Of a DNA stretch of 64,000 nt, positions 43,093-51,497 are shown one piece after another (positions within the stretch are counted from its first letter, which is position 1; every line of letters begins with the position of its first letter). Under the pieces are notes generated by a model. The model worked only from the letters and a program-made list of their open reading frames with translations. It was not told where the DNA came from and made no database searches. The DNA comes from Phycisphaerae bacterium (GTDB taxonomy: Bacteria; Chloroflexota; Anaerolineae; 4572-78; J111), in the NCBI GenBank assembly GCA_028285035.1, contig JANQQF010000003.1, positions 1-64,000 of the forward strand, given 5' to 3'. The translations under genes and the position numbers were made by a program.

Positions 43093-44667
43093 ATGCGTAT
43101 CCTTAGGCGATTATCGCCCAAAAATTGGTCCTTAGCAGTTAAATTAACCCTAGCCATGACAATCTTGACAGCCGTCGCTGTGACAAGCGTCACACTTCTG
43201 TCGATTCGTCGAGAAACGCGCACGTTTCAAACTGAACTTCGTGAGCAAGCTGATCTCTTGCTAGCCACTTTAACTGCCGCTGCGGCTGATCCGCTTTACT
43301 TAGGGAATGTAGATGATTTGTCGGATTTGGTTGAAGGTATGGGTAGAAATGCGTTAAGTGCAGACCGACAAATTCTGTCTTCGGGTCGCATTTATGATGC
43401 GACTGGGCGAATCGTGGGTGATGCTTATGACAAATTGATCGTTTACAATTTGGAGCCTGATCCTTTTGGACAGCAGTTAATCGAGAGTAATGTAACAATT
43501 TACAACTGGGAAAATGATCAACTCGTTGCGGGTCGACCTGTTCTAATTGGGCAACAACGACTGGGAGCTGTCAGCGTCGGACTTTCTACGTTACCTCTTG
43601 AGACTAAGGTCGTTGCTGTCCAAAATCAAGGTTTAGTCGTAGCCATTGTGACAATTATTGTCGGGCTACTATTGGCCTTAACCTTGAGTCGCTCGATCAC
43701 AAACCCTTTACGGGCATTAGTCGGTCTAACCCAACGGATTGGTGAAGGGGATTTGAGCCACCAGATCCGTCTCAACGGAAACGATGAAGTTGCCGTCCTA
43801 GGGCTGGCAATGGAGCAGATGCGAGTTGAGCTGAGACGGCTTTATGGCGGACTGGAAGAGCAGGTCGAACAACGCACTAGCGAACTTACCAAAACAAATG
43901 AACAACTGCTTCAAGCCCGTGATCAAGCACTGGAAGCGAGCCGCCTTAAGACTGAATTGTTGGCTAAAGTGAGCCATGAACTAAGGACACCCTTAGGAGC
44001 GGTGTTAGGTTATGCGGAAATGTTGAAGGAAGGGCTGTATGGTGAAATCTCCACACAACAGCATGAGCCAGCCGACAACATTATCGAGAGTGCTCACTAC
44101 CTTAACAACATCGTCAATGAGTTATTAGATCAAGCTAAGTTGGATGCTGGGATATTGGAACTGAATATTGATAACTTTATTCTCCCTGATGTTGTTTATC
44201 AAGTTCAGGCTCAAATGAAAGTTTTAGCTAAGGCAAAAGGGCTCGATCTCATTACAGAAATTACTGATGATATGCCTACTATAATTGAGGGTGATGTCGC
44301 TCGTTTGCAACAAATTCTGGTCAACCTGATCGGTAATGCCATCAAGTTCACAAAATTTGGCTCCGTAAAATTGACTATCTGTCGGTTCAATGAAGCGCAT
44401 TGGATGATGCAAGTTAATGATACGGGTATCGGCATTCCATCTATTTTGCAGGAAGTTATTTTTGAACCGTTCCGCCAAGTAGACGGTTCAGCGACACGAG
44501 AACAAGGCGGGTCCGGCTTAGGTCTATCAATCGTGAAGCAGTTAGTTGAATTGATGGAAGGCCAGATTTTCGTTGAAAGTAAAGAAGGGCAAGGCAGTAC
44601 CTTTACAATTCAATTACCAATATTTACAAATGGGTTGAACCCAGAAAATGATAATGCTGACCGTTGA
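43093..44667 (+). CDS. Membrane histidine kinase linked to PhnD-like binding proteins
   Basis: 524 residues: membrane helix 1 (about residues 14-38), extracytoplasmic domain of ~145 residues, helix 2 (LVVAIVTIIVGLLLALTLS), HAMP domain, coiled coil (EEQVEQRTSELTKTNEQLLQ), HisKA with phospho-acceptor H295 (VSHELRTP) and a full HATPase (N box LIGNAIKFTK, DTGIGIP, FEPFRQVD, GGSGLGLS). The extracytoplasmic part may bind the loaded PhnD-like proteins, as chemoreceptors and kinases do with binding proteins. No response regulator is encoded nearby: the next gene is convergent, so the partner must be elsewhere. Confidence 0.92.
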   Translation: MRILRRLSPKNWSLAVKLTLAMTILTAVAVTSVTLLSIRRETRTFQTELREQADLLLATLTAAAADPLYLGNVDDLSDLVEGMGRNALSADRQILSSGRIYDATGRIVGDAYDKLIVYNLEPDPFGQQLIESNVTIYNWENDQLVAGRPVLIGQQRLGAVSVGLSTLPLETKVVAVQNQGLVVAIVTIIVGLLLALTLSRSITNPLRALVGLTQRIGEGDLSHQIRLNGNDEVAVLGLAMEQMRVELRRLYGGLEEQVEQRTSELTKTNEQLLQARDQALEASRLKTELLAKVSHELRTPLGAVLGYAEMLKEGLYGEISTQQHEPADNIIESAHYLNNIVNELLDQAKLDAGILELNIDNFILPDVVYQVQAQMKVLAKAKGLDLITEITDDMPTIIEGDVARLQQILVNLIGNAIKFTKFGSVKLTICRFNEAHWMMQVNDTGIGIPSILQEVIFEPFRQVDGSATREQGGSGLGLSIVKQLVELMEGQIFVESKEGQGSTFTIQLPIFTNGLNPENDNADR

Positions 44668-44700
44668 GCTTTGTTGTTTATAATAGCTTTTGTCTAACTT

Positions 44701-44730
44701 GAAAGGGCTGATTGCGTGATCAGCCCTTTC
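44701..44730. terminator. Bidirectional terminator hairpin
   Basis: Perfect 12-bp stem GAAAGGGCTGAT (44701-44712) / ATCAGCCCTTTC (44719-44730) with a 6-nt loop, exactly between the convergent kinase and small membrane protein genes. Confidence 0.8.
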
Positions 44731-44735
44731 TGACT

Positions 44736-45134
44736 TTAAATATTTACGTTTGTTTGGCTTCGCTGAAACAAAATCAACGAGGCAATGCTCACGATGAGCA
44801 TCAGTGACACTGGCACAATATTTCGAATGGCCAGTGGGTCTGCTCCATCAGCAACAAGGCTGATAACACGACCGATAATCGACAAGATAAAGAAAAGGAT
44901 AGAAAACCGTAACGCGCCTGTTTCCTGATTGATAACCGTGTGCATCACCAACAAGATGCCGAAGGTCAGGAACCCACCCCCGATGAAGGCCCGAACCGTA
45001 GCCAATCCCAGGACGTTGGCCGCCTCAAGCCCCGATGAAACCATCGCCCCATCAGGGGCAACCATAAATCGTAACCCAAATCCTAGAAATAGTAAGGCAA
45101 TAATCCCTGCAAGAACTCTGGCTGTAATTCTCAT
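44736..45134 (-). CDS. Small four-helix membrane protein (DUF4345-like)
   Basis: 132 residues, almost entirely four membrane helices. The pattern GFGLRFMVAPDGAMVSSGL followed by RAFIGGGFLTFGILLV is like DUF4345 and similar small integral membrane proteins of unknown role. It ends the minus-strand run. Promoter not identified; a purine-rich AAGGAGATT sits before the ATG, the same leader style as the neighbouring minus-strand genes. Confidence 0.7.
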   Translation of the reverse strand: MRITARVLAGIIALLFLGFGLRFMVAPDGAMVSSGLEAANVLGLATVRAFIGGGFLTFGILLVMHTVINQETGALRFSILFFILSIIGRVISLVADGADPLAIRNIVPVSLMLIVSIASLILFQRSQTNVNI

Positions 45135-45176
45135 TTTGAAAATCTCCTTATTGAATGATTGATTTTGATTGAATAA

Positions 45177-45743
45177 CTAAGACTGCTGAGTTTCAACATA
45201 AGTTTTGAGGTTTTTAATCAACCCGGCTGGACCGGCTTCTGAAGTTTGAAAGCGACGTTGCATCACTGGGCTAATGATGTTGAAGGGGCGGGCAAACCCC
45301 ATCTCGATGTCGAACGTGACCTTGCTACGTCCACTATCCAGTTCTGTCACCCGAGTGGTGTTGATCGCGTGCGTAACAATGGGTGGCAAACCGGCGGTAT
45401 CAAAGGTAAAGGTTTTGTCATCCTCCGAGTACATAATGAGGATTTCGGTTAGGTCTCCCAATGGATTTGGCGTCACCCGACCAGGGACTGGGGCTTCAGG
45501 AGCCACGATACACTCAGGTGGAACTTCATCAAGGGTGATGGCTCGTGATGTCTCGATATTGGGTGCCCATTCACCTACTTCGGCAAAACGATGAGCCACA
45601 ACACCCCAAACCTTGTCTGCAGAGGCTTCAACGTCTTCTTCTAAATGGATGTTAAATGTGGTTGGCATGGCTGCTGATAGTAAGGTGATGATGACGATGA
45701 GGCCACCAAGACCCCAGAGTAATATTTTTCTAATTTTTTTCAT
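45177..45743 (-). CDS. Membrane-anchored SRPBCC (polyketide cyclase/START-like) protein
   Basis: 188 residues: an N-terminal membrane helix (ILLWGLGGLIVIITLLSAAM) followed by an SRPBCC ligand-binding fold (LEEDVEASADKVWGVVAHRF, NIETSRAITLDE, ESGRSKVTF-type strand, C-terminal long helix). These proteins bind hydrophobic ligands in a deep pocket, but role varies from cyclase to lipid carrier. Nearby lies a second, soluble SRPBCC protein (46267-46770), suggesting both belong to one small lipid- or aromatic-compound-related group. Function unknown. Confidence 0.8.
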   Translation of the reverse strand: MKKIRKILLWGLGGLIVIITLLSAAMPTTFNIHLEEDVEASADKVWGVVAHRFAEVGEWAPNIETSRAITLDEVPPECIVAPEAPVPGRVTPNPLGDLTEILIMYSEDDKTFTFDTAGLPPIVTHAINTTRVTELDSGRSKVTFDIEMGFARPFNIISPVMQRRFQTSEAGPAGLIKNLKTYVETQQS

Positions 45744-45762
45744 GATATTCTCCTAAAAAAGT

Positions 45763-45790
45763 ACTCAGTATTCAGTATTTGGTGATCAGT
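45763..45790. repeat. Heptad repeat array
   Basis: Four heptamers ACTCAGT, ATTCAGT, ATTTGGT, GATCAGT lie between two minus-strand genes, ending 2 bp before the stop codon of the upstream gene. Confidence 0.55.
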
Positions 45791-45792
45791 GT

Positions 45793-46257
45793 TTAATGGT
45801 TAGCTGCAAATTGTGCTGCAACCGCGCTATCTTTTTCAGCTTGGGTTGTCAGATACAAAAGGCTAACCCCAACCGGGATCAAGAAGGCACCGATTCCTAA
45901 AATAACTTTACCGATTTCGGGCAGGGCCGCGACGGCGGGGATGAGACCCATAATGGGAATGTTGTAGCCGTAGATGCCAAGCAGGGCGATGTCGAGCACC
46001 GACATTGTGATAAAGATGCTGTACATTACAGTCAGAATTTTTACATCCTTCCGAATGAGGCCGTAGAGCAAGGGAAAGGCAAAGGCAATGTGTCTGATGG
46101 CAAAGAACTGGGTGGGGAAGACTCCGCCTTCACCCCCATCGGGAAACGGTATGCTTGGAAACAAGAGGCTGGTGAGGCCGAATACAAATAGGTTTGAGAA
46201 AAAGAATAGTATGGTTAGGGCGGTGAACCACATTGGGAATTTGATTGTGTTTGTCAT
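45793..46257 (-). CDS. Small hypothetical membrane protein, four helices
   Basis: 154 residues with about four membrane segments (FTALTILFFFSNLFVFGLTSL, FAFPLLYGLIR, MYSIFITMSVLDIALLG, IPVGVSLLYL). Not recognised beyond similarity in style to the small membrane protein at 44736-45134. An AGGAGATTATC ribosome-binding sequence directly precedes the ATG. It lies 9 nt after the upstream SRPBCC gene stop, so the two are co-transcribed. Confidence 0.72.
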   Translation of the reverse strand: MTNTIKFPMWFTALTILFFFSNLFVFGLTSLLFPSIPFPDGGEGGVFPTQFFAIRHIAFAFPLLYGLIRKDVKILTVMYSIFITMSVLDIALLGIYGYNIPIMGLIPAVAALPEIGKVILGIGAFLIPVGVSLLYLTTQAEKDSAVAAQFAANH

Positions 46258-46266
46258 GATAATCTC

Positions 46267-46770
46267 CTAAAATAATTGTTTTTCTTGGGTTAATAATTGA
46301 CCGCCAAAACGATGGATCAGTGTATTCAAGGCGGCTTTCATGCTCTGCTCCAACTGCTCACGCATCGCTGGAACGTTGTTGTGCTCAAAATATTGCAGCC
46401 ACAGAAAATGGCAGCCCCTTTCCTGCCGATTGAATGAGAGAACCCCGACGTGACCGCGCATGCCAAATGGGTGGGTGGCCTCAGCCCCTCGGAATACATA
46501 GCCATATGGTGGTTGCCAATTGACAATCTCTTCTTCCAAAATAAGGCCGTTTCCCAGATAGCAGGTGCGAATTGCCCCAACACCTTGGGCTTGATCTGTG
46601 GTGGGTGGAGCAATCGTCACCCGATCCATCCAGGTAAAGATTTGACACATCGTCTCAGGGTTGCTGAAGGCTTGAAAGAGAACGGACGGTTCTGTCTCAA
46701 TTGTGGCCGCCAGTGTGATTTGTAATGGGGCTGATGTCCATTGGGTGACGTTAAGTTGCGAGTTGTACAT
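46267..46770 (-). CDS. SRPBCC (polyketide cyclase/AHSA1-like) protein
   Basis: 167 residues from the ATG at 46770, which has the perfect ribosome-binding sequence GAGGAGG; the open frame upstream runs through the nested repeat element and is not coding. The chain has the START-like pattern LAATIETEPSVLFQAFSNPE, VGAIRTCYLGNGLILEEEIV, GHVGVLSF, and a long C-terminal helix. Soluble and probably cytoplasmic. Likely first gene of a minus-strand operon with the small membrane protein 9 nt downstream. Confidence 0.82.
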   Translation of the reverse strand: MYNSQLNVTQWTSAPLQITLAATIETEPSVLFQAFSNPETMCQIFTWMDRVTIAPPTTDQAQGVGAIRTCYLGNGLILEEEIVNWQPPYGYVFRGAEATHPFGMRGHVGVLSFNRQERGCHFLWLQYFEHNNVPAMREQLEQSMKAALNTLIHRFGGQLLTQEKQLF

Positions 46771-46802
46771 GGGCCTCCTCTTGGTAACTTGATTCTCATT
46801 AA

Positions 46803-47080
46803 TGTCATTTCGAGTGACTGAGAAGCCCGACGACTGGGCTTCTACAAAGAGAAAGAAACGGCGGATCATGTCACTCCCGCGTGCTTTTGGCGGGAGTCCA
46901 TCGCTCGCTACCCCCAACCAGTGGATACCCGACAACTTCATTCGGGTATGACACAAACCCGTCAGTTTCTTAGGAACGGAGCGCAATGAAGTGGAGCGTA
47001 GAGAGAAATCCCTGACATGTATGATTGCAAACAGAGTCTGTAGGGATTTCTCGTTAAGCGTAAGCGACATCGAAATGACA
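46803..47080. mobile_element. Nested MITE-like elements
   Basis: The outer element has the ends TGTCATTTCGAG (46803) and CGAAATGACA (ending 47080), the same ends as 21567-21678. Inside its left arm another palindromic repeat appears (ATGTCACTCCCGCG ... CGGGTATGACA, about 46867-46955), separating the terminal sequence from the rest of the first element (GGAGCGCAATGAAGTGGAGC onward). It fills the whole 331-bp space between the SRPBCC and dehalogenase genes; no gene is seen in it. Confidence 0.65.
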
Positions 47081-47101
47081 TATCTTTTTTCCAATCGTCC
47101 C

Positions 47102-48019
47102 TTATGCTGCAACTGCAACCTGTTCCCACACAGGGCTTTCGAGTTGGGTGTACCACTCGGCCAGTTTTTCACCGATAAAGTGCGGGTTATCTTCCTGCAC
47201 AAAGTGAATGCCAGGCCCCATATCGTAGCTGGTCAAGTTTGAGAAATTTTCCTTAATCCAGGCCACGACCTTGTCATCGATGATTGCGCCGGGTGATGCA
47301 TAAAAGAGCAGTTTGGGAAGGTCTGTCTCCTGTAGCCACTGACTGTAGGTATTGATGATGTTGTGGATATCGGGGGGCTGACTGTCGATGGGCACCTCAG
47401 CGGGCCAGACCCGCAGCGGCTTTCGGCTGGTGATGGTCGGATAGGGGGCAGCGTAATAGGCCATTTCTTCATCAGTCAAGTTGCGGACGACGGCCTTAGG
47501 TAGCATCTGCTTGATAAAAACATTCGCTACATTGATCATCAGCCAGCCGATGCCAGGGGTCCGCATTAGCTTAAAGCCTTGCCTGAAATCAGGCGGAAAG
47601 TCATCCCAGGTTCGGGTCTTAACGAGCGCTTCCATAAAGGCAATCGCTTTGATACGCTCAGGGTTTTGGGCGGCGAAGTTAAAGCCGAGACTGGAGCCCC
47701 AATCGTGAAGCACCAAGGTGATGTTCTGCAAATCGAGAGCGTTGATAAAGCCTTCCAAATATTTGTAGTGATCCTGATAACAGTAGGCTAGATTTGGCTT
47801 ATCCGACTTGCCCATCCCAATTAAATCGGGAGCGATGGCTCGACCCATTGAGGTGATGTAGGGGATGATGTTGCGCCACAGGTATGATGAGGTCGGGTTG
47901 CCGTGAAGAAAGAGGATCGGATCCCCTTCACCTTCATCGATGTAGTGCATTTTTGAGCCGTGTACGGTGATGTACTTTGACTCGAATGGGAATTTTGCTG
48001 AAATTGCTTTTGTTGTCAT
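47102..48019 (-). CDS. Haloalkane dehalogenase (HLD-II, DhaA/LinB type)
   Basis: 305 residues, alpha/beta-hydrolase. All five active-site positions of Rhodococcus DhaA are found, at the same numbers: N41 (HGNPTSSYLW), nucleophile D106 and W107 (LVLHDWG), E130 (AFMEALV) and H272 (GPGIHFVQEDNPH). Members hydrolyse carbon-halogen bonds of haloalkanes to alcohol and halide in the cytoplasm. A good AGGAGAAT ribosome-binding site precedes the ATG. It follows the acyl-CoA dehydrogenase gene on the same strand, but with ~585 bp between, including an octad repeat hairpin, so it is likely transcribed on its own. Confidence 0.92.
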   Translation of the reverse strand: MTTKAISAKFPFESKYITVHGSKMHYIDEGEGDPILFLHGNPTSSYLWRNIIPYITSMGRAIAPDLIGMGKSDKPNLAYCYQDHYKYLEGFINALDLQNITLVLHDWGSSLGFNFAAQNPERIKAIAFMEALVKTRTWDDFPPDFRQGFKLMRTPGIGWLMINVANVFIKQMLPKAVVRNLTDEEMAYYAAPYPTITSRKPLRVWPAEVPIDSQPPDIHNIINTYSQWLQETDLPKLLFYASPGAIIDDKVVAWIKENFSNLTSYDMGPGIHFVQEDNPHFIGEKLAEWYTQLESPVWEQVAVAA

Positions 48020-48043
48020 AGTATTCTCCTAACAAAGTGGTAG

Positions 48044-48103
48044 GGTAGCAAGGTAGCAAAGTCGCAAGTAGATTTTCTGCTACCTTGCGACTTTGCTACC
48101 TTG
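48044..48103. repeat. Octad repeat arrays forming a long hairpin
   Basis: Octamers GGTAGCAA, GGTAGCAA, AGTCGCAA (48044-48067) face an inverted set (48079-48103); the 20-bp core CAAGGTAGCAAAGTCGCAAG pairs perfectly. The hairpin sits in the leader of the haloalkane dehalogenase gene, 25 bp before its start codon. Confidence 0.7.
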
Positions 48104-48603
48104 AATATATGACAACAGTTTACGGCTAAACGAAGCCGTTTAGAATGCATAATCGTTTAAACGGTCGTTTACTTGGATATATAGTTGGGGGTAATCGTTT
48201 AAATAGGAGGATAGAGAGGGGCTAGGTATAAAGCAGGTTAGGGCTTCATTTACGATTTATGATCGTTGACTTGAACTCTTGTTATCAATCGCAAATTGCG
48301 ACAAGTTTGGATACCCAATTGCGCCAGAGCCACTTTCATATGGTCGGGTCCAATATCCCCTAGCAATAGCCGGAATTTATAGCCCGGTTATAGGCCGCAT
48401 TTTGCAGGTGACGATACACCCAAATATCTTGCACTAGGATTGTATGCTGCACACATAAATAACGCACTTGCCAGCTAGGGTGTAATAACTTCCATCGGTT
48501 CCGAATGACTCACCAAGCCAGCCCAGTAATGGGTCCAAATTTTCTCCATTATCAAGCCAACCTTGAAAAATTGTCTCACAGAATCCTCCCTCCTTAAAAT
48601 CTC
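48104..48603. other. Intergenic region, probably decayed sequence
   Basis: 500 bp with no convincing gene. Left part has repeated GTTTA/TAAAC words (48115-48210). On the minus strand, short open stretches in different frames (for example LLLGDIGPDHMKVALAQLG, about 48250-48370) read like coding sequence broken by frameshifts and stops, so it may hold a pseudogene too decayed to name. Confidence 0.4.
48475..48579 (-). CDS. Possible 34-residue ORF with strong ribosome-binding site
   Basis: GTG 48579 is preceded by AAGGAGGGAGG, the best Shine-Dalgarno of the neighbourhood, 24 nt beyond the acyl-CoA dehydrogenase stop. The frame stops after 34 residues (MRQFFKVGLIMEKIWTHYW...). It may be a real small gene or the 5' remnant of a lost one. 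Confidence 0.25.
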   Translation of the reverse strand: MRQFFKVGLIMEKIWTHYWAGLVSHSEPMEVITP

Positions 48604-49764
48604 CTAAAATGATCGTGGCATTCCCAAAATGTGTTGGGCGACATATGAGAGAACGAGGTTCGTCGAGATGGGGGCGATTTGATAGAGGCGGGTTTCACGG
48701 AATTTGCGCTCGATGTCATATTCGCGGGCAAAGCCAAAACCGCCGTAGGTCTGCAAGGCAGCGTTCGCCGCCTCCCACGAGGCATCAGCCGCCAGTAGTT
48801 TCGCCATGTTGGCCTCAGCTCCACAGGGTTGACCTGCATCAAAGAGCCTCGCCCCTTCATAACGCATTAAGTCAGCGGCCCGAATGTGAACATACGCCTG
48901 AGCAATGGGGAATTGAATGCCTTGATTTTCACCAATAGGGCGACCAAACACTTCGCGCTCACTGGCGTATTTTGTGGCCCGATCCGTAAACCAGTAGCCA
49001 TCGCCGATACATTCCGCCGCAATCAACAGCCGCTCGGCGTTCATCCCATCCAAGATATAACGAAAGCCCATTCCCTCTTCGCCGATCAGACTTTCGGCGG
49101 GAATGCGCAAATTATCAAAGTAGACCTGCGTGGTCTGATGGTTGATCATCGTCTCAATCGGATCGATGATGACCCCATTTCCCAAAACACTTTTGAGGTC
49201 GATCAAGAAAACAGAGAGACCGTGCGTCCGTTTCTTGACCTCGTCTCTGGGGGTGGTACGGGCCAACAGAAGCATCAAGTCCGAGTACTCGGCCCGCGAG
49301 GTCCACACCTTTTGCCCGTTGACAACATACTCACCCCCTTCGCGGACCGCTCGAGTTCGGATACGGGTCGTGTCTGTTCCCGCATCGGGCTCGGTCACGC
49401 CAAAGGCTTGTAGACGCAACTCGCCGGAGGCAATCTTGGGGAGATAGTATGATTTCTGCTCCTCCGAGCCGTGTCGGAGCAAGGTGCCCATGATATACAT
49501 TTGGGCATGACAAGCCGCCGCATTGCCGCCGGAGCGATGCACTTCTTCCAGAATGATCGAAGCCTCGGTCACACCGACCCCGCCGCCGTCATATTCCTCG
49601 GGAATAAGCGCAGCTAAATAACCCGCTTGGGTCATCGCTTTGACAAAGTCGGTGGGGTAGGCTTCATCTTTATCAAGCTGTCGCCAGTAATCATCAGGAA
49701 AACGAGCGCAAAGTTGTCGGACGCCTACTCGTAAATCATCGTGGAAATCAGTTAAATCAGACAT
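48604..49764 (-). CDS. Acyl-CoA dehydrogenase
   Basis: 386 residues from ATG 49764, with AGGAAGGA upstream; a longer frame upstream runs into intergenic sequence. Conserved acyl-CoA dehydrogenase segments: AFGVTEPDAGTDTTRI, GQKVWTSRAEYSD, the middle beta domain, RYILDGMNAERLL, and the C-terminal LQTYGGFGFAREYDIERKFRETR with YGGxG and RxxR features for FAD and substrate. The usual catalytic Glu of the C-terminal helix is expected near EYDIERKFRETR, as in isovaleryl/short-branched enzymes, but this is tentative. Role: FAD-dependent alpha,beta-dehydrogenation of an acyl-CoA. No other beta-oxidation genes are near. Confidence 0.9.
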   Translation of the reverse strand: MSDLTDFHDDLRVGVRQLCARFPDDYWRQLDKDEAYPTDFVKAMTQAGYLAALIPEEYDGGGVGVTEASIILEEVHRSGGNAAACHAQMYIMGTLLRHGSEEQKSYYLPKIASGELRLQAFGVTEPDAGTDTTRIRTRAVREGGEYVVNGQKVWTSRAEYSDLMLLLARTTPRDEVKKRTHGLSVFLIDLKSVLGNGVIIDPIETMINHQTTQVYFDNLRIPAESLIGEEGMGFRYILDGMNAERLLIAAECIGDGYWFTDRATKYASEREVFGRPIGENQGIQFPIAQAYVHIRAADLMRYEGARLFDAGQPCGAEANMAKLLAADASWEAANAALQTYGGFGFAREYDIERKFRETRLYQIAPISTNLVLSYVAQHILGMPRSF

Positions 49765-49972
49765 ATTGATCATTCCTTCCTGGATAAGTTGGCACCAAAC
49801 GCATAACCCAAGGGCCATTGCTACCGTGCACTGTATACAATGTAGGCACATGACACAAAAAGTTAAGAGCGGGCTTTGTGCCTGTTCTATGAAATATGTG
49901 TAATATAGTTGCTTTGAATGAAGGTTGCAGGGTGGTGCAATCAATTGAAAGAGAGGCGAAAGGGAGGTTTTT

Positions 49973-50863
49973 ATGCCAGTCAACACACATCAGAATTTTC
50001 ATACACAAATTCGGGCAACAAGTGAAACCATCTTTGAGACATTTGGTGTAACATGGGAGGAGGCCGCTCGATTAGCCAATGACCATACATTAGCAGTACA
50101 ACGATTTTTATCAACACGCTCACCCCAAGCTAAAGTATTTGAACGGCCTGGCGTTGTTGGTTGTTTATCTGGGATCAAAGTGCCCTTTCTGAATCTGAGC
50201 CTCGATGCCTCATATCCCGCTGATATAGGGGAGCAGGAGCTTCTGGCGGAAATTAATGCCTTACGCAATTTTTATAGAGGGCACAATATGCAAAATTGCT
50301 GGTATTGGCTGATGAGTCCCTTTGCCACCCCCAAATACTTTCCTAAGCTACTCCTTGAGCAGAGTTTTGGCCGAGAGGAGTATCTCTTACCTTGTCTGAT
50401 GACTTCTTTGAAGGACACATCTAACTGGCCCTCTATTCCAGGGAATTTAGCAATTTGGGCTGCCCGGGATATTGAGGATTTAAAGATCGCCTCACACATT
50501 CGACGAACTGCATTTCAGGAGGGCAATGAGGCCATCTCTTATTTTGAAGATATGGCTGATAGTTGGCTGGCGAATGAGAACGTCCGCATGTTTTTAGGCT
50601 GTGTTAAACCGAATAAAATCCCTGTTGCGATGGGGATGTTTATTGTCGCCAATAATGTTCCTGGAATCTACGTTATGGCAACATTGCCCGAATGGGAACA
50701 TCAGGGTCTAGGGCGAGCCATTATTGCACGCGTTCTGCAAGAAGCCATTGAACGAGGCTATGATAAAGCAGTTTTGACTGCGGGGGCACGAGCCTACTCA
50801 CTTTATCGGAAATTTGGCTTTCAGCACTTGTTTGAGTATCTGATGCTTACATCCGATGAGTGA
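49973..50863 (+). CDS. GNAT-family N-acetyltransferase
   Basis: 296 residues with a GNAT domain in the C-terminal half: MATLPEWEHQGLGRAIIARVLQ-type acetyl-CoA loop (Q/RxxGxG/A as HQGLGRA) and AYSLYRKFGFQHL in the last strand. The N-terminal ~150 residues are an additional domain of the kind seen in two-domain acetyltransferases. Start has GGGAGG upstream (AAAGGGAGG). The acceptor is unknown. It is convergent with the following gene and divergent from the acyl-CoA dehydrogenase gene. Confidence 0.87.
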   Translation: MPVNTHQNFHTQIRATSETIFETFGVTWEEAARLANDHTLAVQRFLSTRSPQAKVFERPGVVGCLSGIKVPFLNLSLDASYPADIGEQELLAEINALRNFYRGHNMQNCWYWLMSPFATPKYFPKLLLEQSFGREEYLLPCLMTSLKDTSNWPSIPGNLAIWAARDIEDLKIASHIRRTAFQEGNEAISYFEDMADSWLANENVRMFLGCVKPNKIPVAMGMFIVANNVPGIYVMATLPEWEHQGLGRAIIARVLQEAIERGYDKAVLTAGARAYSLYRKFGFQHLFEYLMLTSDE

Positions 50864-50896
50864 GTAGGCATAATTATGTTCTAACCCCTCTGCTAA

Positions 50897-51478
50897 TTAC
50901 TGACAGCAACTCGATTTCACTTCAATCGCTTCTCCACCCACTGAGCTGGCTAAAAATGCTTCTGTACTCACCAACGGTACAACAGTTTCTTGTCGGGGAG
51001 CGGGGGTACAGCAAGACTCAGCGACGGCAGCGGCACTCATTTCATTCGGCTCAATTAAAATCTCTCGTGGCTTACACATTGTTCGTGGCGGAGCCATCTG
51101 AACGACAAGCCCATCTTCAGTTGCCACGATGTTGTCAACATGATAGTTTGCGGTCAAGTGTGTACCATCACCATATTCAATGCGCACCTCAGCATCTTGA
51201 TACAACGCTAGGCGTTCGTCAACAATACTCCAAATTTTCATAAATTTACTAGCTGGCATCCAAGGATCATCAGCTTGAGCCTCTTCTGGCACCCAAAGCT
51301 GAACCACAACCTCTTTCCATGTGTGCAAACTATTGCCACAATCAATCGTTTCAAAGCTGGCATTTTTAATTTCGGTGACGTGATAGCCTCCTTGAACAAC
51401 CTGACTTGTCCCATACTCAAACAACACAGGTAGGTCTGAATGTGACTGGACTTTTTGAAGAAATTCTTTTACTTGCAT
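50897..51478 (-). CDS. DUF6428-like cysteine-rich protein
   Basis: 193 residues. The N-terminal ~140 residues (LFEYGTSQVVQGGYHVTEIK, IDCGNSLHTWKEVVVQLW) fit DUF6428, a family I recall next to arsenic or heavy-metal regulators, though I am not certain of this. The C-terminal tail has two vicinal Cys pairs, ESCCTP and SSCC at the end, typical of soft-metal or arsenite binding. The leader carries two copies of CATATAG-N8-CTATATG (51498 and 51599). No ArsR, arsenite permease or reductase lies in the window. Confidence 0.68.
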   Translation of the reverse strand: MQVKEFLQKVQSHSDLPVLFEYGTSQVVQGGYHVTEIKNASFETIDCGNSLHTWKEVVVQLWVPEEAQADDPWMPASKFMKIWSIVDERLALYQDAEVRIEYGDGTHLTANYHVDNIVATEDGLVVQMAPPRTMCKPREILIEPNEMSAAAVAESCCTPAPRQETVVPLVSTEAFLASSVGGEAIEVKSSCCQ

Positions 51479-51497
51479 GTTTATAACCTTTCACTTA

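Noticed and set aside
46771..47202. Long open frame upstream of the SRPBCC gene that would more than add 140 residues
   Set aside because: It runs through nested MITE repeats and the end of the dehalogenase gene; GAGGAGG before the ATG at 46770 marks the real start.
49832..49839. TGTATACA palindrome in the acyl-CoA dehydrogenase / GNAT intergenic region as a GntR-type operator
   Set aside because: An 8-bp palindrome alone is too short and could be part of a -10 box; no regulator gene is adjacent.
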